From Taenia hydatigena (taxonomy: Eukaryota; Platyhelminthes; Cestoda; Cyclophyllidea; Taeniidae): DNA of 64,000 nucleotides. A program made the position numbers and the translations under genes. Of the stretch, positions 50,183-63,065 are shown in pieces (positions within the stretch are counted from its first letter, which is position 1; the number at the start of each line of letters is the position of its first letter). A model generated the notes under the pieces. The model ran no database searches, was not told the DNA's origin, and worked only from the letters and a program-made list of their open reading frames with translations. The DNA lies in assembly GCA_036345935.2 (NCBI GenBank), contig JADWOT020001415.1:121844-185843 (forward strand), given 5' to 3'.

Positions 50183-52274
50183 CTGAAAGGCGCCAATCAT
50201 GCGTAAAATTAGGACCTAAAATCTTTGACGCAAATCATCTAATTCGCCTGCTCATTAAGCACCCCATTATCATTTGGATTAAACTAGAGTTATTCCTCTT
50301 GCCATACTTTGCATATCAATAACCTGCTGCGAAATAAATATGCGTAAACATAAATAATTAAGCACAGATACAGCCTTTATTTATGTGTGTTCATACGCAT
50401 AAGGAAGTGCATGTAAAATAAACGACACCTACCACGATGCTCGTTATTCGAGTGTGCAAAACCTAAAGTGACGCTTATGAATAATAAGAAATGATAAGTA
50501 CATCTGTTGCCATGCATTATAACGGTAGAAATGACCAGTCGCGCAAAACCTTGCAAAAGCGAGTGTGTTCGAATTAATGAGTGATCAAAGGATAGCCTGA
50601 AACTGTCCTCAACATTGCAAATGATTTAGATGCAGAGGAACATTTGTTTTATGTGTTCGGCCATAAATTTAACCAAAGAAGATATGTGGTTAAAATTCAC
50701 CTTGCCTTAAGCCAGTACTTCTTCGTGCTGTGTTCCAACTCGCTTGTTTTGATACAGCAAACATTTTAAAGGACTATATTTTGGTATGGTTGAACCATAT
50801 CTTCATCATTTTTACCGGTAAAGTGAGAATATTCTTTTTTGGCCTCTGAAGTATAGAAATGATAAAACGGTTGCTGAGCTGTTGTCTGATCAGCCTGAAA
50901 TGTATATTTATCCTATGTACATTAAAGATGTCTTTGCTCTGCACTTGCCATTTCCGGCCAGCATTACGTTGCGTCATTAACAAACTAAACATGCTGCATT
51001 CGAAATTCGGGTCCCTGACCGATTGAGACTCCCTATTTCTGAACTTACACCTTACACCTTGATTGCTAAGAACATAGAATTCGCTTAACAAGTTCTGCTT
51101 ACACCAGTTACTTGCACAGAAGACTTACACATCATAGAAGTAAGCTCCATGCTTCACAGTTCGGGATACTGCAAGGCGAACAATATCCCTTCATGAAGAA
51201 TGGAACCTAAAATTGCGGAGGTGGGGTTTGACTTACGATATTAAAGAGTGTTAAGCTTGCCTACCCAATTAACAAAATCCTTGCTAAACGAAGAATTTAA
51301 ACCTTAATTTTACCTTGCTTTATGGTGCATCGAAGGTACACTAAGACAAGAGGTGCATCTGATCGCGGCCATAATTGAAGGCATCGGTCAGAAAGCCATG
51401 AAGGCGAATGTAAACAAATCACCCTCATTCGCTTTCTTTTACTCTCTCATCATCAACCGCTTAGCCTCCTTCGAGCACAGTCACTCTCGATTATTGCCCT
51501 TGAGGTAGCCGCGAAAAATGGATACCAAGAGTAAAAACTTTTTTGCCCTTCTACTTTAGGGAGTGACTTTGAAGTCTAAAATTGTGCGAAATCGCACTAC
51601 CACCATTCGCAGCCTTTGCATGCAAGCCTCATTTGGTTTATTGTATGCACGAACGTAGGTCTCAGCTGTGGTCAGGATATGCAACTGTGCCAGCTCTATT
51701 CCCATGTAGTTGGTTGCTGTCGCTGAACTTTAGACTCGCCACTCCTGCCTTTGTCTCACTTGTCTCGCGACCGTTTTTCTTCTGTTTACTGTTGCCTAAG
51801 ATAGACAATTGAGTAAAAGATTATTTCTACTTGTTAGGGATTCACGACAGCTGCCTCATTGATCCTCCTAACGCGACATACCTAAGAAAGTTAACCGTCA
51901 GCAAGATGAAAATTTACTATTTATCTGTTACGTCTTTGCTTTGACGGAAGCTGTACGCTTGATTAAATCTCTCTATAAACCAGATTTTAAAACATGTCTA
52001 TGGTGGGAGCGTTAGCAAATGCCATTAATGACGAGAAAAGTTTTCCTGGCTTTGTCGGAAGTTGAGGTAACTTCATTGGCAGAAGAGTGCGCAAGCGAAG
52101 AATTGCGTTTGCACAACATGTGCATCTCATCAATCAAAATTCTCGGCCCAATATAAAACTCATTGAGTGAATTTTGCAGTCCAGTTTCCAACAAAAGTGT
52201 TGGTAAATAGACCACTAGCCTTGATTTACGTAGTGGCCTGCAAGACGACCGAATATGCTAGTGCTATAATTCTG

Positions 52275-52277
<3 letters not shown>

Positions 52278-52305
<28 letters not shown>
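52278..52305. repeat. (TA)n microsatellite, right arm
   Basis: Mirror copy of 16928-16955, same length. Confidence 0.9.
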
Positions 52306-52311
<6 letters not shown>

Positions 52312-54806
52312 GTATGTAAGGTGATTGACTGAGATTCGCTCCTCTGTTGTTTTTGCCTTGACCTGTCACTTCACAATCAGTGAGCGGTGGTGATTGAGTC
52401 TTAATTTGCTTGAATCTCAATAACCAAGTATGAAAATATGCTGAGTTTACACTTTTGCAAACGCGTAGTCATGAATCGCATTGGCTAGACTGCATATCAG
52501 CAAGTTTGACAAAATTTTAGTGGGGGTGTTCTGTGTGTGATAACAGGGAAAGGAAGTCGAAATACTTCAATAGTAAATCACGTAAGGTTTTAATTATAAA
52601 AGGAGCACATTTTATGATGCAAAGTATTGAATAACAGCCGAACAGACCGTTCCCGATCACGTTCTTCCTGATTTCGCAGTGAATTACGCTGCGTTGGCTG
52701 CCTTTTGGAAACAAAATAACTGCACAAACACTGGCAATGGAACCTTATACTTGCTTTCGTTTTTGTCTGCCCTGATATTAGCTTTGAGTGGAATGAGAAC
52801 TCTGGGGTTTACTACCTCTTGTAGTTGCTTTGAGGCATTCTCCAGTCAGATAGTGACCATTTGGGATTGACTTCTCCCTGCCACTTTTGCATTTTTTTCC
52901 TTTATTCCGTACTTCACCACTCGTCTTAAAATTCTTGTCGTCTCCATGTCTTTGTGACACCTTTTATTCTGCTGCTGATCAATTTTTAGTAGGCGAAGCC
53001 TTTAATCCACTATTTCTGGTGTCGTGTTTGCTTTTCAGGTAAGTCAGTTGCTCATCTTTCTGAAAGTGTACCAGTCCATTGCATTTGGATGCGCTTATAA
53101 CTGCTGGACATTTCAGCAGCCCTCAATGCAACACACGACCAGTTGGGAATTCATGAAGTTCTATTTATCATCTTTTAATCGGATCTCACTTCATTCCGAT
53201 GCTGCGCATTTGGATCAGTGAGACAAGGCCGGTGCGTAAGAAATAGAGGTCTATGGATAGGAAGTGCCGCAATTTTATTAACTTATACGGTGCGATCCCG
53301 AGTACCTTTTTGCTGAACTAAATGCTTAGAGACTAGTTTCCTATGGCATATTTTGCGACGAACGACACTACTATTAATTAAATCAACAGCAGAATCAGTA
53401 GAATTCTGCATGATTGGGTGGTTTGTAGCTCGGGTTTCTACTTTACCGCTTTATGGGTGGCTACTATTATCCATATGCTTGAGCTCTTCGCATAACCATT
53501 AACCTCTAGAAATTGTTGCAGCAACTCGATTTCACAAATTGAGGTTTATAAGCTCCAGTTTTTCGCTTTGGTCTTCTGTGCAGCACTTTAAAGCCTTCCC
53601 GAGCAGGTCACCACAATTAAATGGCAAGTAATTTAAAGGCTAAGCTGTGGGCTACAATGATAGTTGAATCTAAGGAACCAGTTTTGATTCTTGGGCTGTG
53701 GATGAGAAATAGAGCGGCGAAAATTATTGTCCGGAGTAAACAATATTTGGAAGCTCACGATCGGGTCCTTGTCAAAAATGGTAGTTTAGAGGTACTTCAG
53801 AGCTGATGTGGAAAACTTCATACCAAAGGATCAACTGCGCCTGTTTGACTCGGTTGTCGATCTCCTCAATTTCAAATTGACAAGAATTTTTCACATCGTT
53901 TTCTCTCCAAAATCGCTGGTTATTTCGAAGTGTCAAAGAGCAATTAGAGACGCTACAAACTTTCGGTTGTGACCTCCGTAGCTATCGTCAGTCGGTTGTA
54001 CTGTATCGTCTTAACAGATACATCGGTTTGGCCCCCAATCGCACAAACAGCTTATCCACACCCAAAATGATTTGATTGAGGATGATGCCATTTGGCTAAG
54101 GATGGTGGTGAACATATTGATGGCGCTCGTCCAGTCACATGGCTTGAGCATACTGCTTGTCACTTGGAAGATCACCTTTGTAAGCACAAATTGCTGGCAG
54201 TTACTTTATTTACCTAAGAGCAAAGTAACTTTGCCATGGGCAAGTTCGACCTCACGCGGCATCAAAATTGGGTACACAGGGTGCCAGTATTTCAGGTATA
54301 TGGCTAACAGAATTGAATTTGAGGCCGCAGGTTTATGCCTAATTTTGAAAATATGGACTGACAGAATTAGCTAGCCCTTGATGCAACGACAATATTGCAG
54401 GCAAACATCTCATGTAACTGGGCCAAACACAGACTTGGAAGCTGTTAGAAGAAAAAAAGACCGGAGTCCTACACCTTTCAGGATGTTATAAGCAGCTGTG
54501 TATTCTGATTCGGATTTACCAATTCTTTTCTTTTGCCAAAATTAAATACCACTTAGTTTGGTTAGTAGGAGTGGTGATGCTTTGAGTAGCATAAGTTTAA
54601 AGCATTTGATGAGAGACGCGTCCTTCTTTTTCAAGCAAACTGATATCAGTAAATCCTTGGCTACACTAGTTCTGAGAGAATAAGCGGTGAAGCAAGAACA
54701 TTTAAGGCAAACTTGCTAAATGCCACTCTTTAAGTAGATGTCATCCATTTTAGAATCCTTAACAACACGTACTTTTTCTTCCCCTATTTATTATAGACGG
54801 AATTGC

Positions 54807-55953
54807 CGCCGCCGAGTATGTGCAAAGACTATTCGCTTTACAAAATGCAAACTTTAGCAATAGGTATTGCTATCAACCTTAAGATTACAGCTAATCAAAA
54901 TTTTGAATAAAATTACATTGGCGTGGAAAAATGCTAGCGGTACTCAGGCATATCTCAGCACAAACCATTATTAGCGTTAAATGCGTGTTTCTTCACCAAG
55001 TCTATTTAGCTGTCAATGCAGACGAATTTTGTGCTACAACAGTATTTAGGAATCAAATGATGAAAGTGAGTCAACTCATCTCTTAGTGAAGTTACTAAAA
55101 TTTACACAGGATAAGCTGTGCTAGTCATTATACAATAGCACCAAAGTGATGTTGATGATTGCTCGAATACAGCTAAGACTTGGAATAAATTATGCACATG
55201 AGGGTTGTTATTCATTGCGTAAGTATGTCACTTATGTTCGAATGCATTGCTAAGCTCGATATTATCACGGCTCGGCGTACGAGTGTTTCATGGTTAGCCT
55301 ATGGCCCTTTGCAGAGGACTATTTGCTATCCGTCTAATTTATCGTGTGGGTTGGTCGGGTACTTCGGAGACTGATATTACTATTCGCATTGAATGGTTTG
55401 TTATCTTGTCGCACCGACTTTTTATTAGTTATTAGTGGGGCTTGATTTGTGGAAGAAGTTAAGAGTCCACTAAGTTGTTGCATTATTTTGTTCAGTCGTT
55501 TTGGGAAGCATTTATTTATGTACATGTACTCATTTATTCGACTCTGCACGCGCCTATTCACCAAGTTAATCGCGAAAAAAAGATTAAGTTACTGTTAGAT
55601 ATAATGCGAAATTGCGGTAATTTTTTATGCTGCAAAGTGGTTTAAGCGATTAATTAAGATTGTTGCGGTAGTGTTTTAAATGGTCTGTTTCTTTTACGAA
55701 CAGAAAAGTTTGACAGCTGTAGCATAATTTGTTAAATGTAGTTGGAGGTGTGGCTATTATTTAGCTTTTCTTGTCGCGGACATTGGAAACCCTGGATTCT
55801 ACGGAAGTTTGCTTTCCGCGGTGAAGCGTTTGTTTTAAGTTTGGAGGCAATATCGACACCCATCAACGACAACACCCATCCTCGCCATCGATGGCAATGG
55901 CAAGGGGTAAAGCGGATATAGAAGCAGACCCATGTGAGACCATTGAGACTGCA
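54807..55953. other. No gene seen (right flank next to the inverted repeat)
   Basis: Sequence begins CGCCGCCGAG and has no resemblance to the left flank. The plus strand is rich in T and G compared with A and C from about here to 57.6 kb. Frames at 55192-55374 and 55564-55334 are unrecognised. Confidence 0.4.
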
Positions 55954-56124
55954 CTAAGCGCCTTTGAACTTGTCGTCGTCGTTGTCGTCGCCGGTAGCTG
56001 TGGATTCACAGTCATTCATGCAGAACACGAGAGGCGGGACTTTGTGCTTGGAGGTCTTGGGAACGATGAGTGCGGTATGGGTGCCACGTCGAAGCGAAAC
56101 CAGAGCGAACCCGTAACTTGGTAA
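55891..56124. other. Probable coding exon; strand uncertain
   Basis: Two overlapping readings are both plausible. Minus: 56116-55954, after an ACCAAG acceptor-like site, gives YGFALVSLRRGTHTALIVPK and an acidic tail (DDNDDDKFKGA) ending at a stop, like a terminal exon. Plus: an ATG at 55891 gives MAMARGKADIEADPCE, a Val-rich hydrophobic run (ELVVVVVVAG), then ends at a TTG-GTAAGC donor, like a first exon. The same bases make the plus donor and the minus acceptor. Third positions are GC-rich in both readings. I recognise neither protein. Confidence 0.3.
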
Positions 56125-57690
56125 GCACGCTAAATAAGTTGAATCAGACGTTATTGCCTCCTTACACTGATTGGTTTTGCTCATTCATTTTTTAAATCAA
56201 AGATGCCTAGGTATTGTGGCTTTTGCCACAATGACACGAGACAATGTTGGCATGATGTAAGTGTGAAGTAATCGGAAGTGTATTTATGATGCTTTGATGT
56301 GTACAAATAGTTCTCCGTACGATCCACCGTCATATTCGATAATCGCTTGTGTAATGTTTGAGGTCTAGGACGCGGGTAATCGGCGCGTATCCGAGGAGGC
56401 ATTTTTAATAACACCTACATATGGGCGTTGCATTGAGTGGGACGACCACCTATTGCCCGAGTGTGATTAACTTATAGGAGAAACGGAAAATGCCCAACGA
56501 CTTCATGCGCCGCTTATTTTCACAGATTCCATCCTATGCAGATTGTGTTGCCCAAAATTGTGTGACTTTGGGATTATCGTGTGCGTGTGTGTGTGGATAT
56601 TGTTTAACGGCGATCTGCCATTTGATGGTAGTGAGTATATTTCCGCTGTCTGAGACAAGTAGTTGCTCTTATCTTTGCATGTTTACGACCGATATACACA
56701 TCGAAGCTTGAAAACTGCCACTATAGTTGTTGTGATGCTGCAACATTGACAGGAGTTTGGCTAATCGCTTTTCGGCCAATATTTCTTTTACTGATGATGG
56801 ACACGCGTGATGGTTAGCACATTTCTTTCCTATCCCATACGGGATTGGCTTGCAGCATGGAAGATGAGGAGACTGACGACACAGTGGCCCTACCGAGGAG
56901 AACACGGCGGATGGCGCTGGACAAGGCAAAGTGGACCGTGTTAAGCGTTGGTGGTTCGTTGAATGACGGATTTTGGTAATGAGGTCACTTAACTGCGTCG
57001 TCGTTGTGCCTTTTCGGAGTGGTGTGTTGAATGCACGTGTATGTGTTGTGCCCGAGTGTGGTGTCTCCTTTTGCCTCCGGGGAAGGAAAAGCTGAGAAAA
57101 CTGAGGTGCGCATGTATGAATTGGTGATAGAGATGTTCTATTGTAGATTGAAGTTCCGCTAGCCGTAGCCCATCTGCATGACTATGTGACGGGTGCAGCG
57201 TATTTTGCTTCAGGAGGAGGTGTATAACTGCTGTACTTTGTTGAGCCGCAGTTAATTGTTGTTAGCACAGGTAATGCTTTAATTTTGAAGTGAATTGTCA
57301 ACTGTTGGAGGTGTTATGAGCCTTTAAAAGGAGTGGCATGCTGTCACTTAGCCCTGAGAATGGCTTTAGAAAGTACTGAATGTGTAAATAGTGGGTTGTG
57401 GAATAAAACTGGAAAGCGGTTGGGCACTCCTAATGTGGGCAATGAATGTGAGGTGCTGTAGAGTAATCAGAATGTCGTAAATACAAAGTGGAGGACAAAG
57501 AAAAGTGGAAATAGTAGAGGGGGTGAAGCATGTGAAAATGGTAAAATTTTTATTTGTTTACAATTAACATGCAAGAGGAATGAGTGACTATCGTCTGGAC
57601 AATAAGATCAATTGAGGATAACCGTGAATAACAGACGCAGTTTATTCTTCTATCTCTTGGCTAATCATGCAATTAAACCATAATATAATG
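56125..57690. other. No gene seen; T+G-rich plus strand
   Basis: Short unrecognised frames only (56490-56711 plus, 56929-56669 minus). The T+G excess on the plus strand is marked around 56990-57500. Confidence 0.35.
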
Positions 57691-58989
57691 CCATGTGAAT
57701 TAAGGAAATCCGTTTGGAAAATACCTTGGTAACTTTTGTTTGCTATTGCAAACTAGCATTCCATGCCAAATCGCATCCCAAAAGTCGAGTGGAGTAGCGA
57801 AAGTAGTTTCCGATGTCTTGCCTTCCAAGCATAATGTGTACAAACCGCAGACACGCACTATCTTAACCCTCTTGACCACAGTGGTAGCGTGTGCCAACAA
57901 AATCTTAAGTGTCACCTGGCAAATCATGCCCAGACCTCCAAAGGTAGTGCGTTACTTTCTCCAGCTCAATACAGTTCGGCCTTGCATTCTCCTCTTCACA
58001 CCTTGTCAAGTGAAATGAGTGAGGGATTCCAACGGAATTCATGATTAGGACGACGATGCCTTGCTTGAAGTTGATAAAACGTGGAAACAACTGATTTCAA
58101 TTTGCTCCATCTCACCTGATTCCTCAAGGGTTTTAAGCAGAATTTCGGAGGTGTGGTGTTTATCAACACCCGGTAGGTTTGCCTACGTAAATCGCAATAC
58201 ACTCATTTTTGTCTCCACCATCAGGCAACCGCGTTTTGGTGCTGGAGAGGCAAGCCTGTTCAAACTCTCATTCTGTGGCCGAATTTAAAACCACACAATG
58301 CTTAGGTATCCTCTTCCATAATGAGCGCAACGGTCAAATCTTCCGTACTGTCCAATGCTGAATTGCTGTTCTGGTGTCTGACGTCTGCCAAGCCTTCGAA
58401 GGTGCAAGCCTTTGTAAACGGTTCCACACACTCAACAGTCCTCAAAAAAGGAGACGTCTATCTATCTATTGACCATCCTAACCAAATCCGTCCTAGTTGT
58501 TGTTGTCATCGTCGTCGCCTGCTCCAAATCGTTGGTGATAATGCGATTGTCTGATGGCTGAGGAGAGTGCTGATCACCTCAAGCGTAGGTTTTGCGACAC
58601 TGCAAAGTTCGCCATTTTCTCGATTTAATTTATTGTCTGGTTTCGGCTTGCATCTAAGAGCTGACGTTATTCGTGCTCGCGTGGATGAAACATTAACCTC
58701 CATCCGGGCTATCTACTCGTAGCTATTTGCACAGTGGGAGACTACGTCACCGTTGGGATGTTTTATGAAGTCCTCTTCCACCACCAGATAAACATCTGTC
58801 TCAAGTGCTTTGGAGCATCTTTTGTTCTGGCACCGGTATGATGTTATTTACTGCTAAGAATGCATTCCTGGAGCAGATAAAAGCGACTTGTCACTTAATC
58901 AACAAATCAGTGGTGCTATTCTAGGGCAAGAACTTATGAAATGCTCAATTGTTAATGAGCGGTGAGCAAGTTGTGCAAAGTCGTTTGAA
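57691..58989. other. Overlapping open frames, nothing recognised
   Basis: Both strands have overlapping frames of 60-92 codons: plus 57740-58018, 58061-58288 and 58321-58554; minus 57927-57700, 58202-57996 and 58703-58506. The composition is coding-like. I could not match any to a family or join them through splice sites. This may be the decayed copy of a gene. Confidence 0.25.
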
Positions 58990-59145
58990 AATGTGCCACG
59001 ACTGGCTCGCAGTCTAGACTATCCACTGATAGTGACGGTCTCGGCGTTCGCGTGTCCAGTGTATGTGACGGCGTCGTGGACAACGCCCTTCAGGAAGCCC
59101 TTGAGCTTATCGCTAATCTTTCCCTCCTACACGAGCCCATCCACT
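58990..59145 (-). pseudogene. Decayed histone H4 copy
   Basis: Histone H4 is a core nucleosome protein of about 103 residues with almost no variation between animals. On the minus strand 59111-59025 reads DKLKGFLKGVVHDAVTYTGH then ANAETVTISG. This follows the H4 C-terminal block [23 protein letters not shown] at the same spacing, with DAVTYT intact. Further 3' the frame has a stop where H4 has DVV, then an RLRASRGTF stretch lying over ALKRQGRTL. On the 5' side, GLV-stop-EGKIS lies over RLARRGGVKRIS, with about ten residues missing before the conserved block. Two in-frame stops, a deletion and many substitutions show it cannot make a histone. The N-terminal tail is not recognisable. Confidence 0.75.
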
Positions 59146-60437
59146 TTAGACATTTAGCAGTCACCTAGAAGTTGGTTGATCACTTCTGTCCTAGTCCACA
59201 ACCACAGCACCTGGACCTTGAATACACCCGCTAAAGAGAAAGGCTCCCACATAAATATAGAGCGTGGTGACCTTGACAAACGTGCCGAAGATTAAGTATC
59301 ACAGAGTAGTCACTGACAGCCATCAATAGAGGTGTATGCAAATCAGAGAATGCAAGTCATAAAATCCTGTACAGTACACAACGCTTGATTGATAAATGAC
59401 AAAAGGTGAGGGATAGTGCACTCATCACTCTGTCGAGTGTCAAACATACTGATTAGAGGCCGATTATGCGTCCTCTAGTGCATAGAGAGCAGAGCAATGT
59501 GAGAAGATTGTACTAAGGTGGAAGGGGTGCCACAAGGAGGATGGAGAAAGGAGAGGGAAGAAATCGGAGCGCGCTTCAGTGAACCCCCCTCAACGTGTCT
59601 CGTACTCCACCACTACTGCTTCGAGATCATCCAACTGGCATCCTTGTTGCCTGTGAAGGTGGCCACACTGTCATTAATGTCAGTTGCTGTGGTGTGGAAA
59701 AGGCATCTGCTTGAATGTTGCAAAGTAGAAAGCAGTTGTATCGGTTTCAGTGACGTTCAGTCTTCTGTAAGTAAACCATTCACCACCACGAGACACTGTG
59801 TCCACATTCCACCATACGCACACACTGAAAGCACAGTCCTTGAGACATGAAGTGGTAAGTGCTTCAGGTCCATGAGATGACCTCTGTGTGCGGACGATTC
59901 GGGGACAATCCTTGATGATGAGAGATGTCCATTCGCTCAGCATCTGTGGGATCTCGAGTCAGTCCCACCATACGCCATTCTCCCAGTCGGACATTCACTC
60001 ATTAAGCCACTCTAGACGTACGTGGAGAACGTACAGGAAGAACGAATTCATGGTTTGCCATGGTTTGCACCTCTTCTTCGTTATTTGAAACAGAAAGTCG
60101 CCTTGAGAGCGATGTCCTCCGAGTGACTAGACATATCCAAAATTGAACCGTTTAAGCCATTTGATTACAAACGATACGCTTCACTAATGTCTACTGCACT
60201 TCTTCCAAATACTGTGGAAAAATCTCGATACGACTAGGAATGGATCGCAGATTGTGGACGAACTGTGTTCTGTACTTTCTTGCAGCAAATTATGTCGTAA
60301 TCAAGGAGTGTTCAGTCCAGGAATTCTTTCCCTTCTCCCTGTGTGAGGGTGGAAAATTGGGTTTGCGACCTTATTCCCCGTAGAAGATGTTACCAAGTGG
60401 ACAACGAGAGCACTCCAAATCAGTCACATCAGTTTGT
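59146..60437. other. No gene assigned
   Basis: A plus frame of 110 codons (59518-59850) overlaps a minus frame of 87 codons (59943-59680). Neither is recognised and no clear splice sites bound them. Confidence 0.3.
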
Positions 60438-60662
60438 CCACCACCACCACCACCACCACCACCACCACCACCACCACCACCACCACCACCACCACCACCA
60501 CCACCACCACCACCACCACCACCACCACCACCACCACCACCACCACCACCACCACACCACCACCACCACCACCCACCACCACACCACCACCACCACACCA
60601 CCACACCACCACCACCACCACCACCACCACCACCACCACCACCACCATCATCATCATCATCT
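60438..60662. repeat. (CCA)n microsatellite with a short (ATC)n end
   Basis: About 210 nt of CCA/CAC triplets, interrupted around 60553-60610 by CACACC slips that shift the triplet phase, followed by (ATC)n to 60662. The apparent poly-His, poly-Pro, poly-Thr, poly-Gly and poly-Val frames here are products of the repeat, not genes. Confidence 0.95.
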
Positions 60663-63065
60663 CAAACACTGACGCAGAACTGTGGTGCACTAATTCATTT
60701 CACCTATGCATACAAAAAGAAGAGCCGCCACTTTGTTAAACGCTTCGGTCACCAACAACAAAAGTTAGTGTCGATGGCGAAGAGTCACTCAAGGACCTTT
60801 GATTAGTCGCACAAGGCCTTCGAGGCTAACAGCCAAAGCAGAGTCGAAATATGGACTACACATGCTCAAATGGCAAATATAAAGGGCAATAAATAAGGGG
60901 TCTTGATGGACAAGCATCACCCACCTGACAAATAACTATGGAGGGTAGTTCTGGGATTTTGGTTATAATCGAGCGTCGATATCTGGTGAAGGCTGGCGGG
61001 TTCTGTTTACCTTAGAGCTAACCCTTCCTATTTCAACTGATTACAATATTCGATATCCATTGACTCACATTTGTAACGTCATTTTGCAATATTCTTTACA
61101 CGAATGATCCAAAGACCACTCGTAAGAACAAGCGTTTGTTCAAAGCAGCGCAGTGTACTGAAGGCAGCGCAAATGCGCAACGTGTAATCTGACAATATGG
61201 ACTAGGGATATGGCCAGTTAGTAACAGTGCAAAGTGCATGCAACTTCCTGAACAGTTGTAGTGGTAACGAGAAAGAAGCGATTCTTTTCTTGCATGAATT
61301 TGTTAGCTTCCATTGAAATTCCAATATATTGCATCATGTGGCTCTATTCTTCTGTATTTTAAAGTGCCGATTTCAGCGATGCCTCAGAATAACGCATCGC
61401 ATTTAGGGCTAAAGTGAGGCTTATCGATCATTCTAAGATGCGCTAATTTATGCTGTATAACACGGAGTATTCTAATTTTTCATGCTGGTTTTCAATAAAG
61501 ACTTTTAAGAATATGCTGTTGCTGTGGGAAATCGTTTTACATTGGGCAAATTCTCTTTTGTTTTTCCACTTGGCTACTTATAAACATAAGGCAGTAGAGT
61601 CAAAAGAGAAGCTAGTTCTATTATAATTGGTCAACAAATGCGTGACAAGCCTTTGCATCATGCCTATAGTTGCATGGTACAATGAGATGAGCTGTGCCAT
61701 GCTCATCACTCACATTGGAGCCCTTATCTTACTGTCGGTTCGTTCATGCCACCAGCAGAGCATTTGTCTTCCAGCCCTAATTCAACGGCCGACAGATCAG
61801 GGTGAATGCCGATCGCAATAATCAGGCAGATACTTGGTATCGAATAACCGAAGGAGACATCCACTCCCTTCCTTGTCACCACTACGGCATAGTGACTAAG
61901 CTAGAGTCAGATGTTGCGTGATAAGTCGGCAATGGCATTCGCTTCGCCATCTTTGCGTGTACCTTCAAAGTTTCCGGGTTGTAAGAGAACCGGTGATCCA
62001 AATCGGTGCCACTCTGCGCACTCTCCATTGACAGGTTCAAGCATTTTGCAAAAAATTGAAAAATCATCGAGGGTGGTGACATTGTCCCTGTCAGAGTGTG
62101 TTTCTATTTAGTACTCGTGCATCTTCTTGGAACATCCACAGTATCAGATAGTAATAAAAATTAACGCACACTCGCATCAGCTGCATCAAGCGAATTCATT
62201 TGAAGAAGATCCTTGCCAATTTGATTCGAACCAGGATAGTAACAGCAGGTTTCGCTAATGCTCACTTATTATCTAAAGCGATGCAAAGCACACACTTTAC
62301 GGTCTGTATTAGTTTAGCCAACATCTTAAAGGTGGATCTGCATACCAGTCCATGAGTATAGTCGCTTACGCCCTATTTGTTGCATCAAGAGCACCTTTTC
62401 ATATGGATTTACAAATCACGTCACAATGCGCCTTAATATTTTAATGCATTATGCCTCATGAAGCGCATAAGAAAATCTGACACGTTTTTAATTAGTGAGC
62501 AATAAATCAACATAATACCGTTATAAATCATACGAACATGCAGCCAGACGGATTTAAGTGGCACCAGAGAATTGTGGTTGGTCATTGGGCTTTGCTGAGT
62601 GGATAGATAAGAAAAGTGATTAAAACTGAATGATGATCACTTGCCGCATAAAAGAGGCTGCATTTGGGTAGTTTACATCAGATTTTGCACGGCAATGTCT
62701 GTGGTAAGTTTGAAAAACCCTACACCCATTACATGACTTTACTATTTGCGTTTAGAATCCATATCCTCCCTATAAGTTGCTAAAATTCAACATTTAGAGT
62801 TGTTTTAGGAGGAACCGACGGATGAACGACTAAACCATGACCTTCCCATTCAAACACCTAGTATCCACCACAGTGCAAAGGTTATGAAATGGCTAAACGC
62901 ACACCTTTGCTGGGTGCTTTTCTTTACAAACGCAGAGGAGTAGTCCCATTGTTATGATCGTGCAAGGCAACATTACGATAACGCAGAGATTTTCTTTCGT
63001 AACCTTGCGTCGAGTGCATTTTCTGCTAATATACAAGCTCCGATTAGCTGTTTGATCACCACACC
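60663..63065. other. No gene assigned
   Basis: Short unrecognised frames (61627-61821 plus, 61911-62111 plus, 62082-61882 minus). Nothing else is supported in this A/T-rich stretch. Confidence 0.35.

Larger units (their letters stand above)
35163..54806 (-). repeat. Right arm of the giant inverted repeat (19,644 bp)
   Basis: Reverse complement of 14427-34070 with the few differences listed there (right-arm positions 54797, 53392, 53381, 53373, 53074 and 52850). All features described in the left arm recur here on the opposite strand. Beyond 54806 the sequence is unrelated to the left flank. Confidence 0.95.

Noticed and set aside
14427..54806. Palindrome considered as a plasmid, viral or organelle inverted repeat
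   Set aside because: Contents are intron-bearing animal-type exons; no viral, plastid or mitochondrial genes are seen.
60343..60806. Long poly-His, poly-Pro, poly-Thr, poly-Gly and poly-Val frames
   Set aside because: All are different readings of the (CCA)n microsatellite at 60438-60662.
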